64,000 bases of DNA, taken from contig NZ_DASQNA010000031.1 of assembly GCF_035645195.1 (NCBI RefSeq), positions 62,001-126,000 on the forward strand. Reading direction: 5' to 3'. Positions 1 to 8,718 of the stretch are shown one piece after another. Source of the DNA: Paenibacillus sp. Its GTDB lineage: Bacteria; Bacillota; Bacilli; Paenibacillales; YIM-B00363. The notes below the pieces were generated by a model. It was not told the DNA's origin. It made no database searches and saw only the letters and a program-made list of their open reading frames with translations. Numbering within the stretch: position 1 is the stretch's first letter; each line of letters begins with the position of its first letter. The position numbers and the translations under genes are program-made.

Positions 1-1
1 G

Positions 2-1153
2 ATCGTGCGGATGCCGCGCCGGTACAGCTTCCGGTACTTGAAGGTGGAAGTGGTCGACGCTTCGCGCAAGTATACGGCGACGTTTTCGGATTTCGTCTGC
101 GTCTCGGTGTCGTCGGCCGACCGGAGCGCCGTGCCGCCGCTGCCGGCGGACGTGCCGGACGATCTGCGGACGATGGACCGCATCGCCTTGAAGACGCTCG
201 AAGACTGCATGCAGACGGTGTACGAGGACGGCCCGAAGCGGGACCGCCGCCTCTGGATCGGCGACCTGCGGCTGCAGGCGCAGGCGAACTACGTGACGTT
301 CGGCGATCGGGATTTGGCGCGGCGCTGTCTGTATTTGTTCGCGGGCATGCCGCTGCCGAACGGCGCGGTAAGCGCGTGCGTGTTCGAAACGCCGAAGCCG
401 CATGCCGACGACATTCATTTGTACGACTATTCTCTGTTTTTCGCCGCTTGCCTGCACGATTACTACGAAGCGACGAAGGACCGCGAGACGCTCGAAGAAC
501 TGTGGCCGGTCGCGCTGCGGCAGCTGCGAATCGGCGTCGAGCGGCTCGACGCGCGCGGCGTCGTGAAGGACGACCCGTCGTGGTGGTGCTTCATCGATTG
601 GGTGGAGGGGCTGAACAAGCAGGCGCCGGCGCAAGCCGTGCTCATTTATAACCTTCGCCGCGGTCTGAAGCTGGCCGAGCTCGTCGGCGCGCCGGAAGCC
701 GGCAGGATCGCGGAACAGCTGCAGCGGGCGCTGGACGCGGCGCTCGCCCACTTGTGGGACGCGCGGCTCGGCGCGTTCGTCTCCGGCGAAGAGCGGCAGG
801 TGTCCTGGGCGTCGCAGGTATGGATGGCGCTCGCCGAAGCGCTGCCGCGGGAGGAGACGGCGGCGCTGTTCGATCGGCTGCACGCCGCGCCGCCGGCCGT
901 CGGCATGAATACGCCTTACATGTACCACCATTACGTCGAAGCCTTGTTTTTATGCGGCCGAACGGAGAAGGCGTGGGAAGAGGTGCGGGCGTATTGGGGC
1001 GAAATGGTTCGCGACGGCGCCGACACGTTCTGGGAGGCGTACAATCCGAACGACAAAAAGTTTTCGCCGTACGGCAGCAACGTCATCAACAGCTACTGCC
1101 ACGCGTGGAGCTGCACGCCGACGTATTTCGTGCGCACGTATTGGGGGAATTGA
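2..1153 (+). CDS. GH78-like (alpha-L-rhamnosidase family) glycoside hydrolase, 3' part
   Basis: The reading frame is open to the left window edge, so the N-terminal half is missing. What remains looks like the six-hairpin (alpha/alpha)6 catalytic domain of family 78-like hydrolases. The segment EDGPKRDRRLWIGD resembles the family's D-x-P-x-R-E-R-x-x-W-x-G-D signature, which carries catalytic acidic residues, and many Trp/Tyr residues follow (SWWCFIDW, WEAYNP, HAWSCTP). Family knowledge suggests release of L-rhamnose or a related sugar from plant polysaccharide; that substrate is inferred and fits the rhamnogalacturonan lyase elsewhere in the window. It is followed after about 75 bases by the Nudix gene on the same strand. 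A related six-hairpin family with another specificity is possible. Confidence 0.75.
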   Translation: MVRMPRRYSFRYLKVEVVDASRKYTATFSDFVCVSVSSADRSAVPPLPADVPDDLRTMDRIALKTLEDCMQTVYEDGPKRDRRLWIGDLRLQAQANYVTFGDRDLARRCLYLFAGMPLPNGAVSACVFETPKPHADDIHLYDYSLFFAACLHDYYEATKDRETLEELWPVALRQLRIGVERLDARGVVKDDPSWWCFIDWVEGLNKQAPAQAVLIYNLRRGLKLAELVGAPEAGRIAEQLQRALDAALAHLWDARLGAFVSGEERQVSWASQVWMALAEALPREETAALFDRLHAAPPAVGMNTPYMYHHYVEALFLCGRTEKAWEEVRAYWGEMVRDGADTFWEAYNPNDKKFSPYGSNVINSYCHAWSCTPTYFVRTYWGN

Positions 1154-1227
1154 TTGCCGCAGACCGAAGTCTGTCCTATAGTGGTAACAGGCTGAATATT
1201 TGCGGAAATCGAGGTGCGGACAATCGA

Positions 1228-1782
1228 GTGGAACCGAAATATTGCATGTCTTGCGGACAACGGCTGGAACGCCGGGATATCGACGGAACGCCGCGGGACG
1301 CTTGCCCGTCATGCAGCTTCGTGCATTGGGGCAATTACAGCGTCGGCGTCGGCGCGCTCGTCGTGAGAGAGGGCAAGGTGCTGCTCGTTCGCCGGGCCCA
1401 GGAGCCGGGACGCGGCTACTGGACGAATCCGGGCGGGTATATCGAGCAGCTCGAGCCGATCGAGGACAGCATCGTGCGGGAAGTGTTCGAGGAAAGCGGC
1501 GTGCGCGCTTCCGTGAAGAGCGTCGTCGCCGTGCGCGACCAGCCGCGCGCCGTCCACAACGTCTACATCGCTTTCGCGATGGAATACGTAAGCGGGGAGC
1601 CGACGCCGGACGGCGTGGAGGTCGACGCGGCCGGATTTTACGGCCTCGAAGAGATGTCCGGCATGAACGTCGCGCCGTTCACGCGGTGGCTCGTCGACGT
1701 CGCCCTGCGCGGGGCGTCGGAAGGACTGCGGCCCGACCGGGAGCCGATCGCCGCTTTCGGCGGATTCGGATTCCGCGTGTGA
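1228..1782 (+). CDS. Nudix hydrolase with N-terminal zinc ribbon
   Basis: The 184-residue protein begins with a Cys4 zinc ribbon (CMSCG and CPSC about 25 residues apart), as in NADH pyrophosphatase and related Nudix proteins. A complete Nudix box follows: a GGYIEQLE segment, then REVFEESGV, matching G-x5-E-x7-REUxEExGU, whose glutamates bind Mg2+ in the family. The reaction is expected to be hydrolysis of a nucleoside diphosphate linked to another group, such as an ADP-sugar or NADH; the substrate cannot be read from the sequence. The GTG start is chosen because the zinc ribbon begins right after it and GAGGTG lies 11 bases upstream. A longer in-frame extension overlaps the previous gene in another frame and is rejected. 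A strong hairpin follows the stop. Confidence 0.85.
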   Translation: MEPKYCMSCGQRLERRDIDGTPRDACPSCSFVHWGNYSVGVGALVVREGKVLLVRRAQEPGRGYWTNPGGYIEQLEPIEDSIVREVFEESGVRASVKSVVAVRDQPRAVHNVYIAFAMEYVSGEPTPDGVEVDAAGFYGLEEMSGMNVAPFTRWLVDVALRGASEGLRPDREPIAAFGGFGFRV

Positions 1783-1829
1783 AACTATGAAAAAGGAGAG
1801 TCCTGCGGGACTCTCCTTTTTCATAGTTT
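1782..1829. terminator. Intrinsic terminator, probably bidirectional
   Basis: A perfect 22-bp inverted repeat (1782-1803 and 1808-1829) with a 4-base loop. It starts at the last base of the Nudix stop codon. A-rich and T-rich ends flank the GC part, so it can end transcription from both sides. It separates the Nudix gene from the convergent small gene on the minus strand. Confidence 0.85.
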
Positions 1830-1850
1830 TCATGAAACTTTTACTAACCT

Positions 1851-2132
1851 TTACAATCCGGTCAAACCGGTACGGTCCGGGGGACGCAGCCCCGGGAATC
1901 TGGCATTCTGAATGTCCGTAATAGACAGCCACAGGTTACGCATGCAGTCCGTGTCGCGTATGTACGACGCGATCTGATACAGGGTATGCAATCCTCCGAT
2001 TGCTTGATCTTTGCCGGTCACGCCTCTGAAGTAGTTATCCAGTATTCTTTCTTTTTCCCGATGGATGAACCACAATGCCTGCTGCCGAACCCTGCCTTCA
2101 ACGAAGCCCGTGACGATATTTTCCAAACCCAT
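1851..2132 (-). CDS. Hypothetical protein, 93 aa
   Basis: I do not recognise this family. The product would be a small, soluble, charged protein (MGLENIVTGFVEGRV..., then HREKERILDNYF) with Cys and Trp residues near the C-terminus and no signal peptide or membrane segment. The start is chosen because GAAGGAAGGGGA lies directly upstream of this ATG. Codons are less GC-biased at third positions than in neighbouring genes, which could mean recent acquisition or a non-coding stretch. It converges on the Nudix gene across the hairpin at 1782-1829. Confidence 0.45.
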   Translation of the reverse strand: MGLENIVTGFVEGRVRQQALWFIHREKERILDNYFRGVTGKDQAIGGLHTLYQIASYIRDTDCMRNLWLSITDIQNARFPGLRPPDRTGLTGL

Positions 2133-2351
2133 TCCCCTTCCTTCATCTGCTTGCCCGGTGGAAAAGCGGTACATGGACTATCATACACGGGTTTGGTTGC
2201 GAAGGTTGTCGAACGTCGTTGTCGATTCTCCATTTTTTGGGTCGTGAAATGTAAGCGCGTTACTCGACGGTTTGTGATACCGCTTTCAAATAAAATCGGT
2301 TATGATATGGGGAAGCAACGACTACATGAGACCAAGGGAGGGAGCATCGAC

Positions 2352-3284
2352 ATGACCGCCGCCTCACTGCCCGTATCCGCGGATGCGTTGATCCGCAAGC
2401 TGCAGCATCCCGCGCGCAAAATCCGCATGGTGCTCGACACCGATACGTTCAACGAAATCGACGACCAATTCGCTGTCGTGTATGCGCTCACGTCCCCGGA
2501 CGCCGTCGAGGTCGAGGCGCTGTACGCCGCGCCGTTCTTCAACGAGCTGTCGTCAGGACCGGCCGACGGCATGGAGAAAAGCTACCAGGAAATCCTGCGC
2601 ATCCTCGGTCTTCTCGGCCGCACGGACGTGCCCGCGTACCGGGGCTCGACGTCGTATTTGCCGAAGGAGGGCGGAGGCTTCGTCGACAGCGACGCGGCCC
2701 GGAATATCGTGCAGCGGGCGATGGCATCCGACCCGACGAACCCGCTGTACGTCGTCGCCATCGGCGCGATCACGAATATCGCATCCGCGCTCCGGATGGA
2801 GCCGGCCATCGCGGACCGCATCGTCATCGTTTGGCTCGGCGGGCATTCGTTCCAATGGCCGAACACGAAGGAATTCAACTTGTACCAGGATATCCCGGCC
2901 GCGCGCACCGTGTTCGATTCCGGGGCGCCGGTCGTGCTCGTGCCGTGCATGGGCGTCGCGTCGCATCTGCAGACGTCGCTGTCCGAAATTCGCGATTACG
3001 TGAAAGACGCGGGCCCGATCGGCGAATACCTGTACGGGACGTACCGCAATTGCGCGAAAGATCATTTCGCCTACACCCGCGTCATTTGGGACATCGCGAC
3101 GATCGCCTGGCTCGTCGACCCGTCTTGGGCGCCCAGCATCGTCGCGCCGAGCCCACGCGTCTCGGACGACGGCCGCTGGATCCCGGATCCGACGCGGCAT
3201 CCGATTCGATACGTGTACCATCTTCACCGCGACCCGATTTTCCGCGATCTGTTCCAGAAAATCGCGACCGCGGGCGGCGGATGA
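2352..3284 (+). CDS. Nucleoside hydrolase (IUNH family)
   Basis: The 310-residue protein has the Asp-rich motif of inosine-uridine nucleoside hydrolases near its N-terminus (LDTDTFNEIDDQFA, Asp29, Asp31, Asp37, Asp38), which binds Ca2+ in this family and activates water for cleavage of the N-glycosidic bond. Further family features are the central AIGAITNIA segment and the substrate-loop region EFNLYQDIPAA. The length is normal. The ATG is preceded by AAGGGAGGGA at about 9 bases; the frame is open further upstream, but that part runs through the intergenic region and the opposite small gene. It likely salvages ribonucleosides or cleaves a modified nucleoside in the cytoplasm. It converges on the response-regulator gene. 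Confidence 0.85.
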   Translation: MTAASLPVSADALIRKLQHPARKIRMVLDTDTFNEIDDQFAVVYALTSPDAVEVEALYAAPFFNELSSGPADGMEKSYQEILRILGLLGRTDVPAYRGSTSYLPKEGGGFVDSDAARNIVQRAMASDPTNPLYVVAIGAITNIASALRMEPAIADRIVIVWLGGHSFQWPNTKEFNLYQDIPAARTVFDSGAPVVLVPCMGVASHLQTSLSEIRDYVKDAGPIGEYLYGTYRNCAKDHFAYTRVIWDIATIAWLVDPSWAPSIVAPSPRVSDDGRWIPDPTRHPIRYVYHLHRDPIFRDLFQKIATAGGG

Positions 3285-3300
3285 CGCCGAGGCGGAGCTA

Positions 3301-4914
3301 TTACGACGTGGCGCTCAGCCGTTTCCGGTACTGCATCGGCGACAGGCCGACCGCTTTGCCGAACACTTTGCTGAAATAACGAGCATCTTGGTATCCGACC
3401 ATCTCGGCGACCTCCGCCACGGAGAGCCCTTCGTTCGCGAGCAGCGTCTGGGCATGCTCGATGCGAACGGATTCGACATAGTCCGACACGTTCAAGCCAT
3501 ACTCCTGCTTGAATTTCCTTGATACATATTCCCGGCTGATGAAAAACTGTTCCGAGAGCGACTGCAGCGACAAATCTTGGTCGTAGCGGCTGTCGATATA
3601 TTTTTTGATGTCCGCGATGATGCTTTGCTCGTTCCGCTGCTTGCGGTGCAGCACCGACGCGAAGGCGACGCAGCTAGCGACCAGATCCCGTTCCCATACG
3701 TCCAGCGCCAAGACGCCGTCGTTCTGCAGCGGGAAGAAGCCGTTGCGAGAAGACGAGAACTCGAGATCCTCTTCGTCGGGGAACGTCTCTTTCAGCAAGT
3801 ACGTCTTCATGAGATGATATTCGCTGCGCCATTGGTCGAGCTGCTCGAGCGTGATGGCGCCGAGCTGCCGGACGGCGTCGACCCAGGCGCGGACGGCGGC
3901 TTCGATGCGCTCCGGCTCGTTGCTCTTGATGGCGAGGGAGATGGCGGTGCTGTAATCGGCGAAAAACAGCGCCGGCTGCGCCGCCTCGTCCTGCTCGCCG
4001 TACACGCGCACGGGGAATCGCGCCGACAGGAAGTCGCTGTGCCGCAGCGCCTTCTTCGCTTCCTTGTACGCGTCCGCGATGCCTTCGGGGAACGCCGCCT
4101 CGAGCGACACGCCGATGCGGAACGATGCCTGCAGCACGTTGCGCAGCGCCTCGTGCATGCGGGACGCCAGCGCCTCGAACCGGTCGGTGCCGTCCCAGGC
4201 GATAAGCACGATCTCGTTATCCTTGCCGAGATGACGGAACGCGTAGCCGCTCGGAGGGACGCCGAACAGCTCGTTGCACACGTTCGTTAAGATGAAGAAC
4301 AGCAAATCCATATTCGAGCCGAACTTCTCGATCAACAGCTCCGGCAGCGCGTCCGCGTTGAGCACCGCGACTCGGGCGCGGCTCCGCGCGCCGAGTCCGA
4401 ACTGCTTGTGCAGTTCGTCGAACGACGGCGATTTGCGGCTTGGCGAAGACACCAGGCTGCTGAACTGTTTGTCCCAGTAAATCGGCTTGATCCGGTTCAT
4501 CTCGATCAATTGCTGCACCGTCTGCCGGCGTTCGGCTTCCTCGCGCTGCCAAGCCTCGATCGCGCTCTCGAACGCGGTCACGATTTCGCCTCGATCGATC
4601 GGCTTCAGCAAATAATCGGAACCGCCGTATTTCAGCGTATGTCGGACGTATTGGAAATCGTCGTGGCCGCTGATGACGATCGTTTTGCTGTCCGGGGCGT
4701 GCGACTCGAGCCACTCGAGCAGCTGCAGGCCGGATTTGCGCGGCATCAGCAGATCGGTGAAAATAATCTCCGGCTTTTCGCGCTCCACGATCCGCTCCGC
4801 CTCTTCGCCGTCGGCCGCTTCGAATATGTCGGTCACCGGATATTCATGCCAAGGAATGAGCAGCCGAATGGACTGCCTTACGTCTTCTTCGTCGTCGACG
4901 ATCAAAATTTTCAT
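3301..4914 (-). CDS. AraC-type response regulator (YesN-like)
   Basis: A 537-residue two-component regulator. The receiver domain (1-120) has the acidic pocket VDDEED, phospho-acceptor Asp54 in FTDLLMP, and Lys104 in LLKP. A long linker follows, then a C-terminal AraC double helix-turn-helix of about 100 residues (SLSEQFFISREYVSRKF and VAEMVGYQDARYFSKVF). The ATG overlaps the stop of the kinase gene as ATGA, so the two are translationally coupled. In Firmicutes, such pairs next to sugar ABC transporters activate the transporter when an oligosaccharide is sensed. The divergent ABC operon with the GH172 gene is therefore the likely target. Confidence 0.9.
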   Translation of the reverse strand: MKILIVDDEEDVRQSIRLLIPWHEYPVTDIFEAADGEEAERIVEREKPEIIFTDLLMPRKSGLQLLEWLESHAPDSKTIVISGHDDFQYVRHTLKYGGSDYLLKPIDRGEIVTAFESAIEAWQREEAERRQTVQQLIEMNRIKPIYWDKQFSSLVSSPSRKSPSFDELHKQFGLGARSRARVAVLNADALPELLIEKFGSNMDLLFFILTNVCNELFGVPPSGYAFRHLGKDNEIVLIAWDGTDRFEALASRMHEALRNVLQASFRIGVSLEAAFPEGIADAYKEAKKALRHSDFLSARFPVRVYGEQDEAAQPALFFADYSTAISLAIKSNEPERIEAAVRAWVDAVRQLGAITLEQLDQWRSEYHLMKTYLLKETFPDEEDLEFSSSRNGFFPLQNDGVLALDVWERDLVASCVAFASVLHRKQRNEQSIIADIKKYIDSRYDQDLSLQSLSEQFFISREYVSRKFKQEYGLNVSDYVESVRIEHAQTLLANEGLSVAEVAEMVGYQDARYFSKVFGKAVGLSPMQYRKRLSATS

Positions 4915-6725
4915 GCTGCATGCTCCTCTTTGTCGGTAGGAATCCAAAGCGTTACGATTAAGCCGTGCGGTTCGCGGTTCGCGACGTCGATCCGCGCTTC
5001 GCGATGAAAGTACAGCTGCAGCCGTGAAAGCACGTTCAGCAGCCCGATGCTTCCTGCGTCGGTCGCCGCCCAGTCCGGCCGGGCGCGCAGCCGTTCGGTA
5101 AGCTCGCGCAGCCGTTCGGGCTCCATGCCTCTCCCGTTATCCTCGACCTCGATCCGCACCCCGCGGTCCGTCCGCTCGACGCGGATCCACATTTCGCCCG
5201 CGCCCCCCTGTTGATCGAAGCCGTGCTTAAAATAATTTTCCACGAGCGGCTGCAGCGTCATTTTCGGAATGTGCACCCGCTTCGCCTGCTCGTCGATGTC
5301 CAAATGGATGTTCAAATGCTGCTTAAACCGCTGCTTCTGCAGCTCCAAATAGGCCGAAATATGTTCGATCTCCTTCGACAGCGGCACGATGCTGTCGTTC
5401 GTGTTCATCGTATACCGCATCATTTTGCCGAGCGACGACGTTAAATCGTAAATGCGGGGAACGTTGTTTTGCAGCGCCAGCGTGCCGATCGACTGCAGCG
5501 TATTATAGATGAAGTGCGGGTTGATTTGGGCTTGCAGCGCCTTCAGCTGATTGTCCTTGTTGGCGAGCTCAAGGCGGTATTCCTTCATGATCAAATTGTC
5601 GATCGTGTCGACCATGTTTTTGATGGTATGCGTCAATATCCCGATTTCGTCCGCGCTCGTCGCGTCGATGTCGAGCTTCATTTGCCGCACCTTCATTTTT
5701 TTGACGGAGGTGATCAGCTGTTTGATCGGCAGCGTCAGCCGGAACGAAATGTACATCGTGGCCGCCAGCACGACGACGAGCGACAGCAGAATGACCGTCG
5801 CGTTAATCCGGAACAGCTGCGCGGCGGATTGGTACAGCGCCTCGTTCGGAATGCGTTTCGCTAAAATCCATTTCGTGCCAAGCGTGTCGATCGTTTCATA
5901 CAGCGTTATGCCGCGAAATCCGCCAGAGTTCCATTCGAAATGGCCCGAGGAAGACGTCAGCTCCCGCAGATGCTCGGCCCAATCGTCGTCGAGCGTTCGC
6001 CCGATCAGCTCCTGGCGGGAGGAGTAGACGACATTCATGCGCTCGTCCAGCAAATAAATATCCTCCGAGCCTTTCACGTACAACAAATCGCTGATGTTGG
6101 CGATCGACTGAAGGCGGAAGTCGATGGAGACCGTCCCGATCAAATCCTGGAGCGGCGTTTTGTAAATCGGGCGGTGCAGCGTCATGACAAGGTCGGACGG
6201 CGTCGCGGGCGATCCCGGCATCCCGTAGCTTTGCGCCGGATGCGGAGGCTCGATGACCGGGTCCACTTTGTTTTCGGGCAGCCGCAGTCGTTCCGCCGGA
6301 TCCTCCGCGTCCGCGGATCGTTTCAGAAAACCGTTTAAAATCAAATACGAGTCGTCGTTGCGGCGCATATACAAATGCACCTGCAAAATGTCTTTATGCG
6401 CCGTCGAAATCGAGTTGAGCGCGCTGTACAGCTGCTTGTCGGTTTCGAACGTCGTGCGCCCGTCGGCGACGATGTTGTACAAGCTGTTTTTTTCCTGCAA
6501 ATTTTTGTATACCGACAGCGAAATGTGATTCATCAGTTCGAGGTATTCGACGATGTTGACTTTGCCTTGGTAAACGGTGTGCGAGTTTTCGCGAATGAAT
6601 TCGCGTTTCAGCGATTCCCGGGTGTAAACGTAGGAGATCAAGATCGAAGCGGACATCGGGATAATGATCGCCAAGAGGAGAAAGACGATCAGCTTATTGC
6701 GAAGACTGCCAGTAAGAAGCTTCAT
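4911..6725 (-). CDS. Sensor histidine kinase (YesM-like)
   Basis: A 604-residue membrane kinase. It has a first membrane segment at about residues 11-33 and a large extracellular sensor (about 35-285, Cache-type in this family). A second membrane segment near 290-312 leads into a HAMP region. The phospho-acceptor motif INPHFIYNTLQ of the His_kinase family lies near His403, and a C-terminal ATPase domain follows with N-box ENYFKHGF and G-box EDNGRGM. This is the standard YesM/LytS-like layout. It lies directly upstream of and overlaps the response-regulator gene, and is transcribed away from the sugar ABC genes it probably controls. The ligand is unknown; an oligosaccharide delivered by the adjacent lipoprotein is plausible. 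Confidence 0.9.
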   Translation of the reverse strand: MKLLTGSLRNKLIVFLLLAIIIPMSASILISYVYTRESLKREFIRENSHTVYQGKVNIVEYLELMNHISLSVYKNLQEKNSLYNIVADGRTTFETDKQLYSALNSISTAHKDILQVHLYMRRNDDSYLILNGFLKRSADAEDPAERLRLPENKVDPVIEPPHPAQSYGMPGSPATPSDLVMTLHRPIYKTPLQDLIGTVSIDFRLQSIANISDLLYVKGSEDIYLLDERMNVVYSSRQELIGRTLDDDWAEHLRELTSSSGHFEWNSGGFRGITLYETIDTLGTKWILAKRIPNEALYQSAAQLFRINATVILLSLVVVLAATMYISFRLTLPIKQLITSVKKMKVRQMKLDIDATSADEIGILTHTIKNMVDTIDNLIMKEYRLELANKDNQLKALQAQINPHFIYNTLQSIGTLALQNNVPRIYDLTSSLGKMMRYTMNTNDSIVPLSKEIEHISAYLELQKQRFKQHLNIHLDIDEQAKRVHIPKMTLQPLVENYFKHGFDQQGGAGEMWIRVERTDRGVRIEVEDNGRGMEPERLRELTERLRARPDWAATDAGSIGLLNVLSRLQLYFHREARIDVANREPHGLIVTLWIPTDKEEHAA

Positions 6726-6823
6726 CCAAACGTTCCCTCCGATTCCTGCGCGGATGCATAAACGTCAATATATTACACAAAATAGGTCACAATCGGCTGT
6801 ATTTCGCCGGTCCGGCGCTCTTC

Positions 6824-6829
6824 TATAAT
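6824..6829 (+). promoter_or_regulatory. Putative -10 box of the sugar ABC operon
   Basis: TATAAT lies about 50 bases upstream of the first permease gene. No convincing -35 box is found at 16-18 bases, which fits a promoter that needs an activator such as the divergently encoded AraC-type response regulator. Confidence 0.4.
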
Positions 6830-6876
6830 AGCAGAAAACGGATGTTTGCGTCTTCACGACGGGGGAGAGGAACTCT

Positions 6877-7761
6877 ATGCAAAATCGAATGAACCGTTCG
6901 GGTTGGTTGGAATACGGCGTATTCGTCGGTCCGGCTTTTCTGTTTTTCGGCGTGATCGTGATCGTGCCGTTCCTGATGAGCATGTATTATTCGCTTACGG
7001 ATTGGAACGGAGTCAGCTCGACCGTCAAGTTCGTCGGGCTCGAAAATTTCAGAAAAATATTGATGCAAGACGAACTTTTCCGGAAAGATTTTTGGTTTAC
7101 GATCCGCTTCACGGTCGTGTCCGTGCTGCTGACGAACGCGATCGGATTTCTGCTCGCGCTGCTGTTGACGCGGAAAATGCGGCTTCGCAACGTCTACCGG
7201 ACGATCTTTTTTCTGCCGAACGTCATCGGCGGCCTGCTGCTCGGGTTCATTTGGCAATTTATTTTCGTCAAAGGCTTCGCGACCGTCGGCGCCTTGACGG
7301 GCATCGGCTTTTTCCAGCTGCCGTGGCTCGGCACCGCGAACACCGCGTTCTGGGGTCTCGTCATCGTGCAGGTGTGGCAGACGGCCGGGTATTTGATGGT
7401 CATCTACATTGCTGCGCTGATCAACGTGCCGAAGGACTTGATCGAAGCGGCCCACATCGACGGGGCGAACCGGTGGTTTCTGCTGCGCAACATTTTGATG
7501 CCGCTCATCATGCCGGCGTTCACCGTTTGCTTTTTCCTCGCGATTTCGTGGTGCTTTAAAGTATTCGACTTGAACTTGGCGCTGACCAAAGGCGGCCCGT
7601 TCAACTCGACCGAGTCGGTCGCGCTGAACATTTACTACGAAGCGTTCCGGAACAACCGGTACGGCCTCGGCACGGCGAAAGCGCTCATTTTCTTCGTCAT
7701 CGTGGCGCTGTTCACGACGCTGCAGGTGATGTACACCAAGAAACGGGAGGTGCAGGCATAA
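6877..7761 (+). CDS. Sugar ABC transporter permease (MalF/UgpA type)
   Basis: A 294-residue inner-membrane protein with about six hydrophobic segments. The EAA loop that contacts the ATPase reads EAAHIDGANRW near residue 190. GGGGGAGAGG precedes the ATG. The gene is first in the operon permease-permease-binding protein-GH172, and its stop overlaps the next start (TAATG). As in many Firmicute CUT1 systems, no ATPase is encoded here; a shared MsmX-like ATPase elsewhere would have to energise it. The substrate is inferred to be an oligosaccharide processed by the downstream GH172 enzyme. Confidence 0.9.
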   Translation: MQNRMNRSGWLEYGVFVGPAFLFFGVIVIVPFLMSMYYSLTDWNGVSSTVKFVGLENFRKILMQDELFRKDFWFTIRFTVVSVLLTNAIGFLLALLLTRKMRLRNVYRTIFFLPNVIGGLLLGFIWQFIFVKGFATVGALTGIGFFQLPWLGTANTAFWGLVIVQVWQTAGYLMVIYIAALINVPKDLIEAAHIDGANRWFLLRNILMPLIMPAFTVCFFLAISWCFKVFDLNLALTKGGPFNSTESVALNIYYEAFRNNRYGLGTAKALIFFVIVALFTTLQVMYTKKREVQA

Positions 7762-8600
7762 TGGAAGCATCGGAAAAGTCGCCGCTGCTCGGCAGAATGA
7801 TCCTTCAGCTTTGCGCGGTGGTGCTTGCGCTGCTGTTCCTCGTCCCGTTCTACTTCGTTACCGTGAACGCGTTCAAATCGTACGGGGAGCTGCTGATCAA
7901 CTCGGCCAGCCTGCCGAGCCAGCTGCAGTTTTCGAATTTTACGCGGGCTTGGGACATCATGAACTATCCGCGGGCGTTCAAAAACTCGCTCGTCGTCACG
8001 CTCTTCAGCAATCTAGGACTCGTCGTCATCAGCTCGATGGCCGCGTACAAAATGGTCCGTTCTCCGGGACGGCTCACGAACTTGCTGTTCGTGCTGTTCG
8101 TCTCCGCGATGGTCATTCCGTTCCAGTCGATCATGATCACGCTCGTGAAGGTCGGCAGCGTCGTCGGTTTCATGAACAGCCAGTGGGGGCTGATCGTGTG
8201 CTACTTCGGCTTCGGCGTCCCGCTGAACCTGTTCCTGTATCACGGCTTCGTCAAATCGATACCGCAGGAAATCGAGGAGTCGGCCGTCGTCGACGGCTGC
8301 ACGCCGTACGGTGTGTTCTGGCGCATCGTGTTCCCGCTGCTGAAGCCGATGACGGTCACGATCGTGCTGCTGAACTGCCTGTGGATTTGGAACGACTTCC
8401 TGCTCCCGTCGCTCATTCTGAGCGGCAAAGAAATGCAGACGATTCCGCTCGCCACGTACGATTTCTTCGGTCAATATACGAAGCAATGGGATTTGGCGCT
8501 CGCCGCGCTCATTCTCGGCGTGCTGCCGATCATCGCCCTGTTCCTTGGGATGCAGCGTCATATCGTTGAAGGCATTACGGCCGGTTCGGTCAAAGGATAA
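7761..8600 (+). CDS. Sugar ABC transporter permease (MalG/AraQ type)
   Basis: The 279-residue partner permease of the CUT1 transporter. It has six predicted membrane segments and the EAA loop EESAVVDGCTPYG near residue 173, followed by FPLLKP. The start codon shares one base with the stop of the upstream permease, so the two are translated as a coupled pair that forms the membrane heterodimer. The lipoprotein gene follows after a 118-base gap with its own apparent promoter and operator. Confidence 0.9.
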   Translation: MEASEKSPLLGRMILQLCAVVLALLFLVPFYFVTVNAFKSYGELLINSASLPSQLQFSNFTRAWDIMNYPRAFKNSLVVTLFSNLGLVVISSMAAYKMVRSPGRLTNLLFVLFVSAMVIPFQSIMITLVKVGSVVGFMNSQWGLIVCYFGFGVPLNLFLYHGFVKSIPQEIEESAVVDGCTPYGVFWRIVFPLLKPMTVTIVLLNCLWIWNDFLLPSLILSGKEMQTIPLATYDFFGQYTKQWDLALAALILGVLPIIALFLGMQRHIVEGITAGSVKG

Positions 8601-8668
8601 AATGACCAGATCACAAAATTGCACAAAACAGATCAATAATGGATGTATTTCAAAAAAATGCTTCATTC

Positions 8669-8690
8669 TATACTAGGTGAAGCGCTACCA
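8669..8690 (+). promoter_or_regulatory. -10 box and cre-like operator before the binding-protein gene
   Basis: TATACT (8669-8674) is followed by TGAAGCGCTACCA (8678-8690). The right half and the centre of the latter match the CcpA/LacI cre consensus well; the left half is weaker. Its place just after the -10 box would suit repression, so the abundant binding protein could be made from its own transcript under catabolite control. This is inference from motif similarity only. Confidence 0.45.
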
Positions 8691-8718
8691 AATAATACGT
8701 TTACACGGAGGGGTCGCA

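Noticed and set aside
1986-2351. N-terminal extension of the nucleoside hydrolase
   Set aside because: The extension has no family similarity, overlaps a minus-strand gene and intergenic DNA, and the internal ATG has a good ribosome site.
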